Shown piece by piece: positions 39,057 through 47,684 of a stretch of DNA of 51,566 bases. The notes below the pieces were generated by a model. It saw only the letters and a program-made list of their open reading frames with translations. It was not told where the DNA came from and did not search any database. Each line of letters opens with the position of its first letter. Position 1 is the first letter of the stretch. Origin of the DNA: Candidatus Cloacimonadota bacterium. Lineage in GTDB: Bacteria; Cloacimonadota; Cloacimonadia; Cloacimonadales; TCS61. The translations under genes and the position numbers were made by a program. The DNA lies in assembly GCA_018645365.1 (NCBI GenBank), contig JABGOP010000009.1, positions 1-51,566 of the forward strand, given 5' to 3'.

Positions 39057-41459
39057 TTAAAACTCTACTTTCACACCACCAACAATCATTCTTAAATATT
39101 GATAATTTTCCTCTTTTGTACCATCATCTAAATAGCTATAGTCCCAAATATTCTTCGTATTGAAGACATTATTAACCTCGAGATAACTAACTATGTTGAT
39201 ATTTTTGTAAAACCAACGGTGGTTTACGTGGACATCAAATCTTTGATACGCTGGTAATCTGCTTGCATTAAGCTCTTGCGATTCTACCTCTACCCACCTT
39301 TTCAGTTCTGGAAGATAAGTTTTTTCTGTGTATGGTTTTCCTCCCAGATAACGATATTTAATGGAAATTTGAGATTCATCAGCAGGAGTTAGATTTGTGA
39401 AAGCAAAAACAGAAAAAAGAGTTCTATATTTTTGAAACCAATTATATTCCATAAAATTAATTTGATAACCTAAAATACCAGTAAACACATTACGATAATC
39501 AAAATCCCACGAATATTCTTTATCTTCCGAGCGTGGATCAAAAGCATTTGCAATCGAATAGGAGTAGCTGAGCGTTCCCCAAAAATTATCTTTCACTTTT
39601 TTCTGCAAAAACAGTTCAATTCCCTTTGCATAACCTTTTCCAACATTAACTGAATGTTGTGACCAATCGAGAGAATCAGCAGTCGTAAGCGAATATGGAA
39701 TTGGAACATCATAATATTTTTTGTAATAAGTTTCAGCGATAAATTTTATATCTTCCGCAAAAAGCTGGTCGAAGCCAAACACAATTTGGTCTGTATATTT
39801 TGGTTTTAATTCTATATTTAGGTCATCACGGTACAAAGTAAAGTAATCAGGGTTTTGAAAATGTCTTCCTAATCCAAAATTAATTTTAGCATTATTGGAA
39901 ACAATATATTTAATCCCAAATCTAGGAGATATTGATGATTTTTCGGTATAATCAAGGTAATTATAGCGAACACCTGCATTCATTTGAATTCGTTTAAATG
40001 CTTTATCCCACTGCAAATAACCATAATATCTATGAGTATCAATTGATTTTTCTGTATCATAGCCATAAGTTAATGGATCTCCATTTTCATCAGGAACAAA
40101 ACCATTGATTTCATCAGTTTCCAAGTCGTAAGTAAACACGGTATCGGCTCTACTAAAGCCATCAAAATCTACATCATCATACCTTACTTGACCACCTAAT
40201 TCAATTTTTCCAAACTTTGTATTTGGCATAGTTTGGGAAAATTTTAGAGCGTGATAATTATCATTTGCTTGCAAATCAAATACTTTATTTTCATCGTTTT
40301 CGCTACCAGCATCATAGCCATAATTATTCCACCAATTATAATTTATATACGCTGTTAAAAGTGAATAGCTGTTTCGGTGAATTTTTTTGAGATTAGCACC
40401 AAAGGCATATCTTCCCGAATAAGAAAAAATATCTTGCTGACCTGCTCCATTTGTATAACCATCGTTTCCCTCTTCTTCATCATAGATAAACACAATATCA
40501 TCATCGCCCCAAAATTGGACTAATGATAACTTGGTGAAAGGTGAAAAATTTATAACTTGCTTTCCAATTACAGATTGATACTCTGGAACTGCTGTAATAC
40601 CAATACTTTCTTTAATCAAACTAAGAAAACTTTTATGATATGAAAAGAGGTAATTGCCCTTACTGTTTAGCATTGGTCCTTCGATAATTGCACCATAACC
40701 AGACATCCCCATATCAAAAGAAGATGCAAATTTATTATCGTTTCCTTCTCGTAAAGATACATCGAGCACAGAAGAAGCCTTATCTCCATATTTTGCAGGG
40801 AAAGCACCTGCAAAAAAATCTACTTTTTCCACAAATTCAGGAGAAATCATACTAACTGGACCACCACCTTTGGTAGGGTCAGAAAAATGGTTAGGATTTT
40901 CTAATTCCATATTATCGAGCACAAAGAGATTTTCACCATAATTTCCGCCACGCACAATAATTTCATTTTCCGAATCTGTAGCAGCCACTACCGCAGGAAT
41001 TGCTTGAATCGCTCTTTGAATATCATAGCTTCCACCTGGTTGAGATTTTATCTCTTCCACATCAAGTGTTTTGGAACTTACAGGTGCATCTTCTGTTTCT
41101 GTAAAATAGTGCTCATCTACCACCGAAATCCCCGAAATAATAACAGCTTGAATATTCAATTCCACATTCACAATCTTAAATTCATTGGGTTGAATCACAA
41201 TTCCCAATTTTGTGCGAGGTTCGTAGCCAACACGATTGAAAGTTACTTTATGGCTACCAATCGGAATATTTTTCAAGATATATTGACCCTTTTCATTAGA
41301 AATTCCTCTCGCTTCGCCATCAATGTAAATATTCACTTTTCCAACTGGCTTTTGGGTGTTTTTATCGATGATGCGTCCTGCTAAATTACCAACCTTTTGC
41401 GTTGCAAAAAGTCCATTTGAAATTACAAATAAAACCAAAATTACCATTAACTTTTTCAT
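39057..41459 (-). CDS. TonB-dependent receptor with N-terminal carboxypeptidase-regulatory-like domain
   Basis: LAGRIIDKNTQKPVGKVNIYIDGEARGISNEKGQYILKNIPIGSHKV; plug DIQRAIQAIPAVVAATDSENEIIVRGGNYGENLFVLDNMELENPNHF; C-terminal barrel. Confidence 0.93.
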   Translation of the reverse strand: MKKLMVILVLFVISNGLFATQKVGNLAGRIIDKNTQKPVGKVNIYIDGEARGISNEKGQYILKNIPIGSHKVTFNRVGYEPRTKLGIVIQPNEFKIVNVELNIQAVIISGISVVDEHYFTETEDAPVSSKTLDVEEIKSQPGGSYDIQRAIQAIPAVVAATDSENEIIVRGGNYGENLFVLDNMELENPNHFSDPTKGGGPVSMISPEFVEKVDFFAGAFPAKYGDKASSVLDVSLREGNDNKFASSFDMGMSGYGAIIEGPMLNSKGNYLFSYHKSFLSLIKESIGITAVPEYQSVIGKQVINFSPFTKLSLVQFWGDDDIVFIYDEEEGNDGYTNGAGQQDIFSYSGRYAFGANLKKIHRNSYSLLTAYINYNWWNNYGYDAGSENDENKVFDLQANDNYHALKFSQTMPNTKFGKIELGGQVRYDDVDFDGFSRADTVFTYDLETDEINGFVPDENGDPLTYGYDTEKSIDTHRYYGYLQWDKAFKRIQMNAGVRYNYLDYTEKSSISPRFGIKYIVSNNAKINFGLGRHFQNPDYFTLYRDDLNIELKPKYTDQIVFGFDQLFAEDIKFIAETYYKKYYDVPIPYSLTTADSLDWSQHSVNVGKGYAKGIELFLQKKVKDNFWGTLSYSYSIANAFDPRSEDKEYSWDFDYRNVFTGILGYQINFMEYNWFQKYRTLFSVFAFTNLTPADESQISIKYRYLGGKPYTEKTYLPELKRWVEVESQELNASRLPAYQRFDVHVNHRWFYKNINIVSYLEVNNVFNTKNIWDYSYLDDGTKEENYQYLRMIVGGVKVEF

Positions 41460-41567
41460 TATTTTCTCCTTTTTGAATAAAAACATTTAATAAGCTATAC
41501 TTATTTTATTTGACATTTTCTTGTAAAGAAAAAATTTGTTTCCAGTATTTAATAAAAGGAATTTAAT

Positions 41568-43184
41568 GTGAAAAATATATTTTCAGGAAATATTATTGAT
41601 GTCATAAATAGCAGGATTTTTCCTGGCATCATCGAAGTAAAAAATAGTAGAATTATCAAAATTACGGAGAATAATGAAGTTTATGATAATTTCATTATCC
41701 CCGGCTTTATCGATGCTCACCTCCACATCGAAAGCTCGATGCTCACCCCAGCCGAATTTGCCCAAATTGCCGTGAAGCACGGTACTGTTGCCGCAGTTTG
41801 TGATGCTCATGAAATTGCCAATATACTCGGCATAGAAGGCATTAAATTTATGGTAGATAACGCCGAAAATGTCCCTTTCAAATTTTACTTTTCTGCTCCA
41901 TCTGGCGTACCTACTACAGTGTTTGAAACAAATGGTGCAACCATTAATGCGACTGAGATTGAGACACTCTTCCAAAATTTACCACAAATTAAAGTTTTGG
42001 GTGAAGTGATGAATTATTCTGCAGTCATCAATGAAAATCCCGAAATTTTAGCAAAGATTATTGTTGCCCATAAATATGGAAAATTAGTCGATGGTCACGC
42101 TCCTGGCTTAAGTGGAAAAGATTTGCAAAAATACGCATCTTACGGTATCTCCACCGACCACGAATGTTTTACCCAAAAAGAGGCTTTGGAAAAAATTAAT
42201 CTCGGTATGAAAATTCAAATTCGCGAAGGTTCCGCTGTTAAAAATTTCGATGAGCTAATTCCAATTGCTAACGAGCATTTTGCAAACTGTATGCTCTGCT
42301 CCGACGATAAGCACCCAGATGATTTAGTGAAAGGACACATCAATGAACTCGTCAAACGCGGACTAAAAGCGGGGATAAATCTTTTCAAAATATTACAAAT
42401 AGCGTGTGTAAATCCAGTTTTACACTACAATTTAGATGTGGGACTACTCCGCGAAAATGACTTTGCTGATTTTTTAATTATAGATAATTTAACCGATTTT
42501 AACATTATGCAAACTGTGATAAATGGCAACATTGTTGACGAAAATGAAAAAACACTTTTCACGCGCCAACCGACAGAATTAATTAATAAATTTTACACAG
42601 ATCCAAAAACAATTACCGATTTTGAAATTACCAAAAATTCAAACAAAATTGATATAATTGAAGCAATAGACGGACAATTAATTACAAACAAATTGAAAGT
42701 TTCACCCAAAATCATCAAGCATAAAATCGTTGCAGACACCGAAAATGACATCCTTAAAATTGCGGTTATAAACCGTTACAAAAACGAAAAACCAGCAGTG
42801 GCATTCATAAAAAACTTTGGGCTGAAAAAAGGAGCAATCGCATCTTCCGTGGCCCACGATTCACACAACATTATCGCAGTAGGCACCACCGATAAAGAAC
42901 TTTGCGATGCAGTGAACCTCATCATCAAAAACAAAGGAGGAATTTGCGTTGTTTCACAAAATGAAAGCGAAATTTTACCTTTGCCAATTGCCGGTTTGAT
43001 GAGCGACAAACCTTTCCTGTTTGTTGCTGAAAAATACATTGAACTGGATGCACTTGCCAAAGAATTTGGCTCCAAATTAACCGCCCCGTTTATGACACTT
43101 TCCTTTATGGCACTCCTTGTAATTCCAGAAATTAAAATTAGCGACAAAGGAATTTTTGACAGTGCAAATTTCACATTGATGTAA
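41568..43184 (+). CDS. ade: Adenine deaminase (GTG start)
   Basis: IPGFIDAHLHIESSMLTPAEFAQIAVKHGTVAAVCDAHEIANI; DGHAPGLSGKDLQKYASYGISTDHE; CSDDKHPDDL. Confidence 0.96.
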   Translation: MKNIFSGNIIDVINSRIFPGIIEVKNSRIIKITENNEVYDNFIIPGFIDAHLHIESSMLTPAEFAQIAVKHGTVAAVCDAHEIANILGIEGIKFMVDNAENVPFKFYFSAPSGVPTTVFETNGATINATEIETLFQNLPQIKVLGEVMNYSAVINENPEILAKIIVAHKYGKLVDGHAPGLSGKDLQKYASYGISTDHECFTQKEALEKINLGMKIQIREGSAVKNFDELIPIANEHFANCMLCSDDKHPDDLVKGHINELVKRGLKAGINLFKILQIACVNPVLHYNLDVGLLRENDFADFLIIDNLTDFNIMQTVINGNIVDENEKTLFTRQPTELINKFYTDPKTITDFEITKNSNKIDIIEAIDGQLITNKLKVSPKIIKHKIVADTENDILKIAVINRYKNEKPAVAFIKNFGLKKGAIASSVAHDSHNIIAVGTTDKELCDAVNLIIKNKGGICVVSQNESEILPLPIAGLMSDKPFLFVAEKYIELDALAKEFGSKLTAPFMTLSFMALLVIPEIKISDKGIFDSANFTLM

Positions 43185-43243
43185 ACAATAACTTAATCAG
43201 ATCACCACGCTTTTGAACGGAACTTTTTGATAATCTACATACA

Positions 43244-44446
43244 CTAAAAATCGTACTTTAATTTCATGTAAAGCATCTCATTTTCATTGTATTGTCCAAA
43301 ATTACCTTCATCGCCGATAAAAATATTTGCACCGAGCAAAACATTAAATCCATCGATGAAATCGTAACTGATTTTTGGGCGTAAAAGTGCATCATTATTG
43401 TTGACTCCGTAATATCCAAAAATATCAAATTGGAGAGTTTCACGCAGAAAAGTTTTCGAAGCGAGAAAAGTTGCTGTATTAGAAAATTCATCATTTTTAA
43501 AATCATTTTCGTAACCCAGAATGTACTCCTGAATAAATTGAAAACTAACATTCACACCAAACAAATTGTGGTCGTATCCTACTAAATAATGAGCATAATC
43601 CTTTTCTTTCACACCATTTACAGAAAAATCTTCTACCATGAATTTTTTATCAAAATAGTAAGCACCTTCCCCACGTAAAACTGCACCAAAAATAGATTTT
43701 CCAAAACTTGCACCCACAAGCGGAAGACGGTGATATTCTGGTTTAATAATTAGTGATTCTTGTTGCGGATAGATGTGCATTGTCGGATTATCATCCCACA
43801 TATAGGCAGCCATCAATTCAAAATCAATTGCACTGCCAAGATAGGAATATTTTATGGCGAGTTCACTTTCGGAAAGCTTTTTCTCTGGTTCTTTCGCATC
43901 TTCTACAATTGATTGAGTGAAAATATCAGGCATTTCTGGAAACCAAATCGAATTTGCATCGGGAATAATTGTAGGTTGAAAAATGGGAATCCAAACTGCT
44001 TCGAGAGTAGAATTTCCAAGATAATAATCCAGTTTAACGGCATTAATTCCAATTCGTATTTCATCAAAATCGGGCAGAATAAATTCGGAAATATCGCGCG
44101 GTGAAATAACGTCAGTAATGAAAACGCCATCTGCTTTTCCCCAAATGATTTGTTGTTTTCCCACGCGTAAATCAAAATTATCAAAATAAATATCGAAATA
44201 CGCCTGACGCAAATTTAGCTCCAAATTTTCATTCAAACCATCATAATTGAAAACAGGATTTACATAAAGCTCTACATCGCCTTTACCGTAATCCAATCGC
44301 CAATCAAATGTGTTTTGTAGAACGGAATATCCACCGTCTTCTATTAAAGCACCAACATGAGTGCGGACAAATCCGCGTTGTTCGAGCTGTGCATTCAACA
44401 TAAAAGCAAAGGATAGAATCACAACTAATAATATTATTTTTCTCAT
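43244..44446 (-). CDS. DUF1302-like outer-membrane barrel protein
   Basis: Signal peptide; FDLRVGKQQIIWGKADGVFITDVISPRDISEFILPDFDEIRIGI; terminal aromatic MKLKYDF. Confidence 0.75.
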   Translation of the reverse strand: MRKIILLVVILSFAFMLNAQLEQRGFVRTHVGALIEDGGYSVLQNTFDWRLDYGKGDVELYVNPVFNYDGLNENLELNLRQAYFDIYFDNFDLRVGKQQIIWGKADGVFITDVISPRDISEFILPDFDEIRIGINAVKLDYYLGNSTLEAVWIPIFQPTIIPDANSIWFPEMPDIFTQSIVEDAKEPEKKLSESELAIKYSYLGSAIDFELMAAYMWDDNPTMHIYPQQESLIIKPEYHRLPLVGASFGKSIFGAVLRGEGAYYFDKKFMVEDFSVNGVKEKDYAHYLVGYDHNLFGVNVSFQFIQEYILGYENDFKNDEFSNTATFLASKTFLRETLQFDIFGYYGVNNNDALLRPKISYDFIDGFNVLLGANIFIGDEGNFGQYNENEMLYMKLKYDF

Positions 44447-44449
44447 TTT

Positions 44450-45223
44450 TTACATTCCTCGTTTCATCATTCGTTCGGTGAATTTATTATCGGAAATTCC
44501 AGTATTTACTTTCACATTTTTCAATTCCATTTTTGTGGTATGATCTTTTTGAACATTATGCATTTCAGAAATTGTGATAACAAGATAATCTTTGATATTT
44601 TCAACTTCTTTCACGGTAAGTATTTTCAGCAGATCTTCATCTTCATCATAAAATTCTTTTTTCTTACCGATCCATTTATCTTTCACAACCCAACTAATCG
44701 TTTTAGAATACATCTGTTCTTCTTCATTTGGAATGGATTCCACCACAAAACACATCTCGCCATCAAGCTCTTCTTCACGCAAGATTGTGTGTGAATCTGC
44801 ATTTGGCTGACGGTCACCCAAATCATCATAAGTGAAATCTGAACCCATAAAATAATCGCTTTTAGTGTCGCTGGAAATCCTCTTAACTCTTTTCAGGGCT
44901 GGAAGATAAATCCATTGATCGTCATTTTTACCGTCTGCGGAGTAGCTCCAATTCATAAATGCAGTATTATGGACATCTGCGGGTGAAACGAAGAACATAA
45001 TTTTCTTCTCCATTTCACCAAAATCTTTCACAAATTGTTTGATTATACGCACGCGTTGATCTCCGCGAGAATTTTCTAAAGTCATTGTCAAATCCGCCGT
45101 TTGGTCATTTCCAGTTGGACGACTATAGACATTTTCAATAACCTGTAAACCGGTGATTTCCTGTGCAAAAAGCACCGTTCCCATTACCAACAATACGAGT
45201 AACATTAGTGTTAATTTTTTCAT
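44450..45223 (-). CDS. Outer-membrane lipoprotein-sorting protein-like (LolA-fold, COG2834 type)
   Basis: Signal peptide; DDQWIYLPALKRVKRISSDTKSDYFMGSDFTYDDLGDRQPNADSHTIL. Confidence 0.85.
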   Translation of the reverse strand: MKKLTLMLLVLLVMGTVLFAQEITGLQVIENVYSRPTGNDQTADLTMTLENSRGDQRVRIIKQFVKDFGEMEKKIMFFVSPADVHNTAFMNWSYSADGKNDDQWIYLPALKRVKRISSDTKSDYFMGSDFTYDDLGDRQPNADSHTILREEELDGEMCFVVESIPNEEEQMYSKTISWVVKDKWIGKKKEFYDEDEDLLKILTVKEVENIKDYLVITISEMHNVQKDHTTKMELKNVKVNTGISDNKFTERMMKRGM

Positions 45224-45234
45224 TTTTTCTCCCT

Positions 45235-45747
45235 TTAACTATTTTTTTTTATTATCTTATTTATTTTGTCAATCTGCTCGGCATTAATTTTTCCCGAAGA
45301 TTGATATAAAATTTGATTTTCATCATTCAAGATTAACACATTCGCACTATTATCCAACAAATTCCAATTTTGTACCAGAACTTTTTCGTTATCCAAAACA
45401 TAAGAAATCGTTGCTGTTTTTTTGGCTTTCTTTTTAATTTTTTTGCGGATTAAAAAAGTTGGAATCAAGGTTGCTTTTGTGTTTACAATGTAAGTAATTG
45501 TGAAACTATCATTTTCCACTTTCTCTACTTCCAAAGTTGAAATCAAGTTTTTCACATCGATGATTTTATCTGGATCTACATAAAAAACCACATTTGTTTT
45601 ACCAATTAGAGAATCACTTTTCCAGCTATTTCCATTAGCATATCCACCTACTTTTCCTGCCAATTCAATCGGTTTCAACTGGACTAAATCCGCATGCAAA
45701 TTTACCAACCAACTGACCACTAACAAGATAATTATTTTATTTTTCAT
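45235..45747 (-). CDS. YtfJ-like periplasmic thioredoxin-fold protein
   Basis: Signal peptide; KTNVVFYVDPDKIIDVKNLISTLEVE; YVLDNEKVLVQNWNLLDNSANVLILNDENQILYQSSGKI. Confidence 0.6.
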   Translation of the reverse strand: MKNKIIILLVVSWLVNLHADLVQLKPIELAGKVGGYANGNSWKSDSLIGKTNVVFYVDPDKIIDVKNLISTLEVEKVENDSFTITYIVNTKATLIPTFLIRKKIKKKAKKTATISYVLDNEKVLVQNWNLLDNSANVLILNDENQILYQSSGKINAEQIDKINKIIKKNS

Positions 45748-46264
45748 TTTTCAATAGTTTATTTATGACCACGCCCATTATTGTGATAAATACAATAGTC
45801 ATTCCCAAGCGAGCAAGCATAAATTTTGCACCTAAAAATTGTAGTTCAATCAGTTCTTGTGGGATTTTGATGCAGGCCCAAGCAGACAAGAAAATCACAA
45901 TATTGGTGTAACTTGCACCTTTTTTTCGCAATGCCTGTGCCATCGGAAAAGCCACAAAAATTGGTCCCGTTGGAATTGCACCCAAGAAAAAGGCAACAAC
46001 TATGCCTTTTAAAGCCGAATTTTCACCAAGATGAGTCATCACAAATTCTTTGGAAACCCAAACGGTAAATAATCCCATCAAAATGAGAATTGCAGGAAAT
46101 ATCAGTGCCATTTGTTTGAAATAGCTGAGAGATGTTTCTATTATTTCTGGTGATTTTTCTGGCATTAACATAAGAATCAAAATTGTCGTAATCAGCGTTA
46201 AACCCAATAATATGAAACTTTTCTTACCATTTTTTTTGTTTTTTTGCATCATCGTGTTTTTCAT
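45737..46264 (-). CDS. Half-size permease (DUF318/ArsP-like), second half
   Basis: Hydrophobic; GAIPTGPIFVAFPMAQALRKKGASYTNIVIFLSAWACIKIPQELIELQFLGAKF. Confidence 0.7.
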   Translation of the reverse strand: MKNTMMQKNKKNGKKSFILLGLTLITTILILMLMPEKSPEIIETSLSYFKQMALIFPAILILMGLFTVWVSKEFVMTHLGENSALKGIVVAFFLGAIPTGPIFVAFPMAQALRKKGASYTNIVIFLSAWACIKIPQELIELQFLGAKFMLARLGMTIVFITIMGVVINKLLKNEK

Positions 46265-46737
46265 AAAATCACTCCCATCAAAACAGCTATAACCAGAGCA
46301 ATTACAAAACTGATTCCGTTACGATAAATGGCAAATTTCTTCCCCATCGTCTTGATTTCCAAAGGCAAGGTAACAATCCCTATCATTGTAAGCGTAGTGA
46401 TAAACGCTGCTACAGAACTTATTGAAGCACCTTTATCTAAAAATGAGCCAGCGAGAGGAAATGCCAATAACGCTGGCATATGAACGATACTTCCGAGTAA
46501 AGCGATAGAGATAAATCCAAGTATCCCACTTTCCTGCCCGAAAAGAATTGCGATTTTATCAATAAAAAAAGCATACATTATCCCAATTAATAAAATTATC
46601 GAGATGATTGTAGGTGCCATTTTTCCTAATGATTTCAACGCAATTAACAACGATTTTTTTGTTTTTTGCCTATCTTTGATAAGTGAAAATATTAATAAAA
46701 TAAGCACTAAACCATTTATGAAAATTATGTTTTTCAT
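46261..46737 (-). CDS. Half-size permease (DUF318/ArsP-like), first half
   Basis: Hydrophobic; GSIVHMPALLAFPLAGSFLDKGASISSVAAFITTLTMIGIVTLPLEIKTMGKKF; 4-nt stop/start overlap with the next gene. Confidence 0.7.
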   Translation of the reverse strand: MKNIIFINGLVLILLIFSLIKDRQKTKKSLLIALKSLGKMAPTIISIILLIGIMYAFFIDKIAILFGQESGILGFISIALLGSIVHMPALLAFPLAGSFLDKGASISSVAAFITTLTMIGIVTLPLEIKTMGKKFAIYRNGISFVIALVIAVLMGVIL

Positions 46738-46746
46738 TTTTCTCCT

Positions 46747-47676
46747 TTAAATTCCAAACGAATCCGTCATTAAACCAATTCTAAATTCGCTTAGTGTGTT
46801 TTCAAAATGGATATTATAATAATCCTGACCGTAATAATATTGTGCAAATATCCGCACGTCTTCCAAATATTTTGGATTATAGGAGAGCGTAATTGACCCA
46901 CCAATTCTCTTTGAAAAATCGAAATCACCTACATTTTCCATTTCTCCAAAAATAATGGTAGTGTTGAAAATAGCTCTAATATTTGGGCGTATTTTCGCAT
47001 CATTTTCAGATTTATCTTTTCCAGAAAAAATAGCGGTAAAGTTTTCTTTGCTAAATTTAAAAATTTGAATATCGTTGTGCCACCGCAAATTTCCATATAT
47101 CTTTATTAAATCATCATTGTCTTGCATAAATCGAGGATGATATTCGATGTATGAACGAAAAAATTCTGTGGTATTTTCTTGAAATTTCAATAATTTCGTT
47201 AGAAAAAAGCCAACTTCAAAATAATTCGTAGAAAAAGAACCGTCATCTGTATTTATCGTTCCGTCTAGATTAAAAAAATCTCCATCTTGTCCGTTGGAAT
47301 GATGCACAATGCTCCCGAACAGATAAAAAATATGAGCTCTGTTTGGATGAAAATTTTTCAATTGATGATAGAAAGTTATTTGTGGCATATAACTCGGTGT
47401 AGCAACAGGTTGAGAGTCTCGCTGATACATTCGTAAAATCATTTTTGGAGTTATCACTGCACCTGTGGAAGAATTTTTTCTTACTCGAAGCAGATAATTT
47501 GAAGTCAATTTAGCTTCAAACCATAACGGTTCTAAATTACCAATGCCATCTAAAAAAGTGATGTAGCCAACCTCGCTATTTGCCAAAATGTATCTAGAAA
47601 ATCTTTGCTGATTGTTTTGAGCAAAAAGAGGCAATATGTTTATCACAATCAGCAAAATAATTAGATGTTTTTTCAT
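46747..47676 (-). CDS. Outer-membrane phospholipase A (PldA/OMPLA)-like barrel
   Basis: Signal peptide; QITFYHQLKNFHPNRAHIFYLFGSIVHHSNGQDGD resembles the OMPLA active-site HxSNG(Q/R) segment. Confidence 0.6.
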   Translation of the reverse strand: MKKHLIILLIVINILPLFAQNNQQRFSRYILANSEVGYITFLDGIGNLEPLWFEAKLTSNYLLRVRKNSSTGAVITPKMILRMYQRDSQPVATPSYMPQITFYHQLKNFHPNRAHIFYLFGSIVHHSNGQDGDFFNLDGTINTDDGSFSTNYFEVGFFLTKLLKFQENTTEFFRSYIEYHPRFMQDNDDLIKIYGNLRWHNDIQIFKFSKENFTAIFSGKDKSENDAKIRPNIRAIFNTTIIFGEMENVGDFDFSKRIGGSITLSYNPKYLEDVRIFAQYYYGQDYYNIHFENTLSEFRIGLMTDSFGI

Positions 47677-47684
47677 TTTTTCTC

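Noticed and set aside
41487-41567. Possible purine riboswitch upstream of ade
   Set aside because: The short leader has no recognisable purine-aptamer three-way junction; only a small TTTCTT/AAGAAA hairpin.
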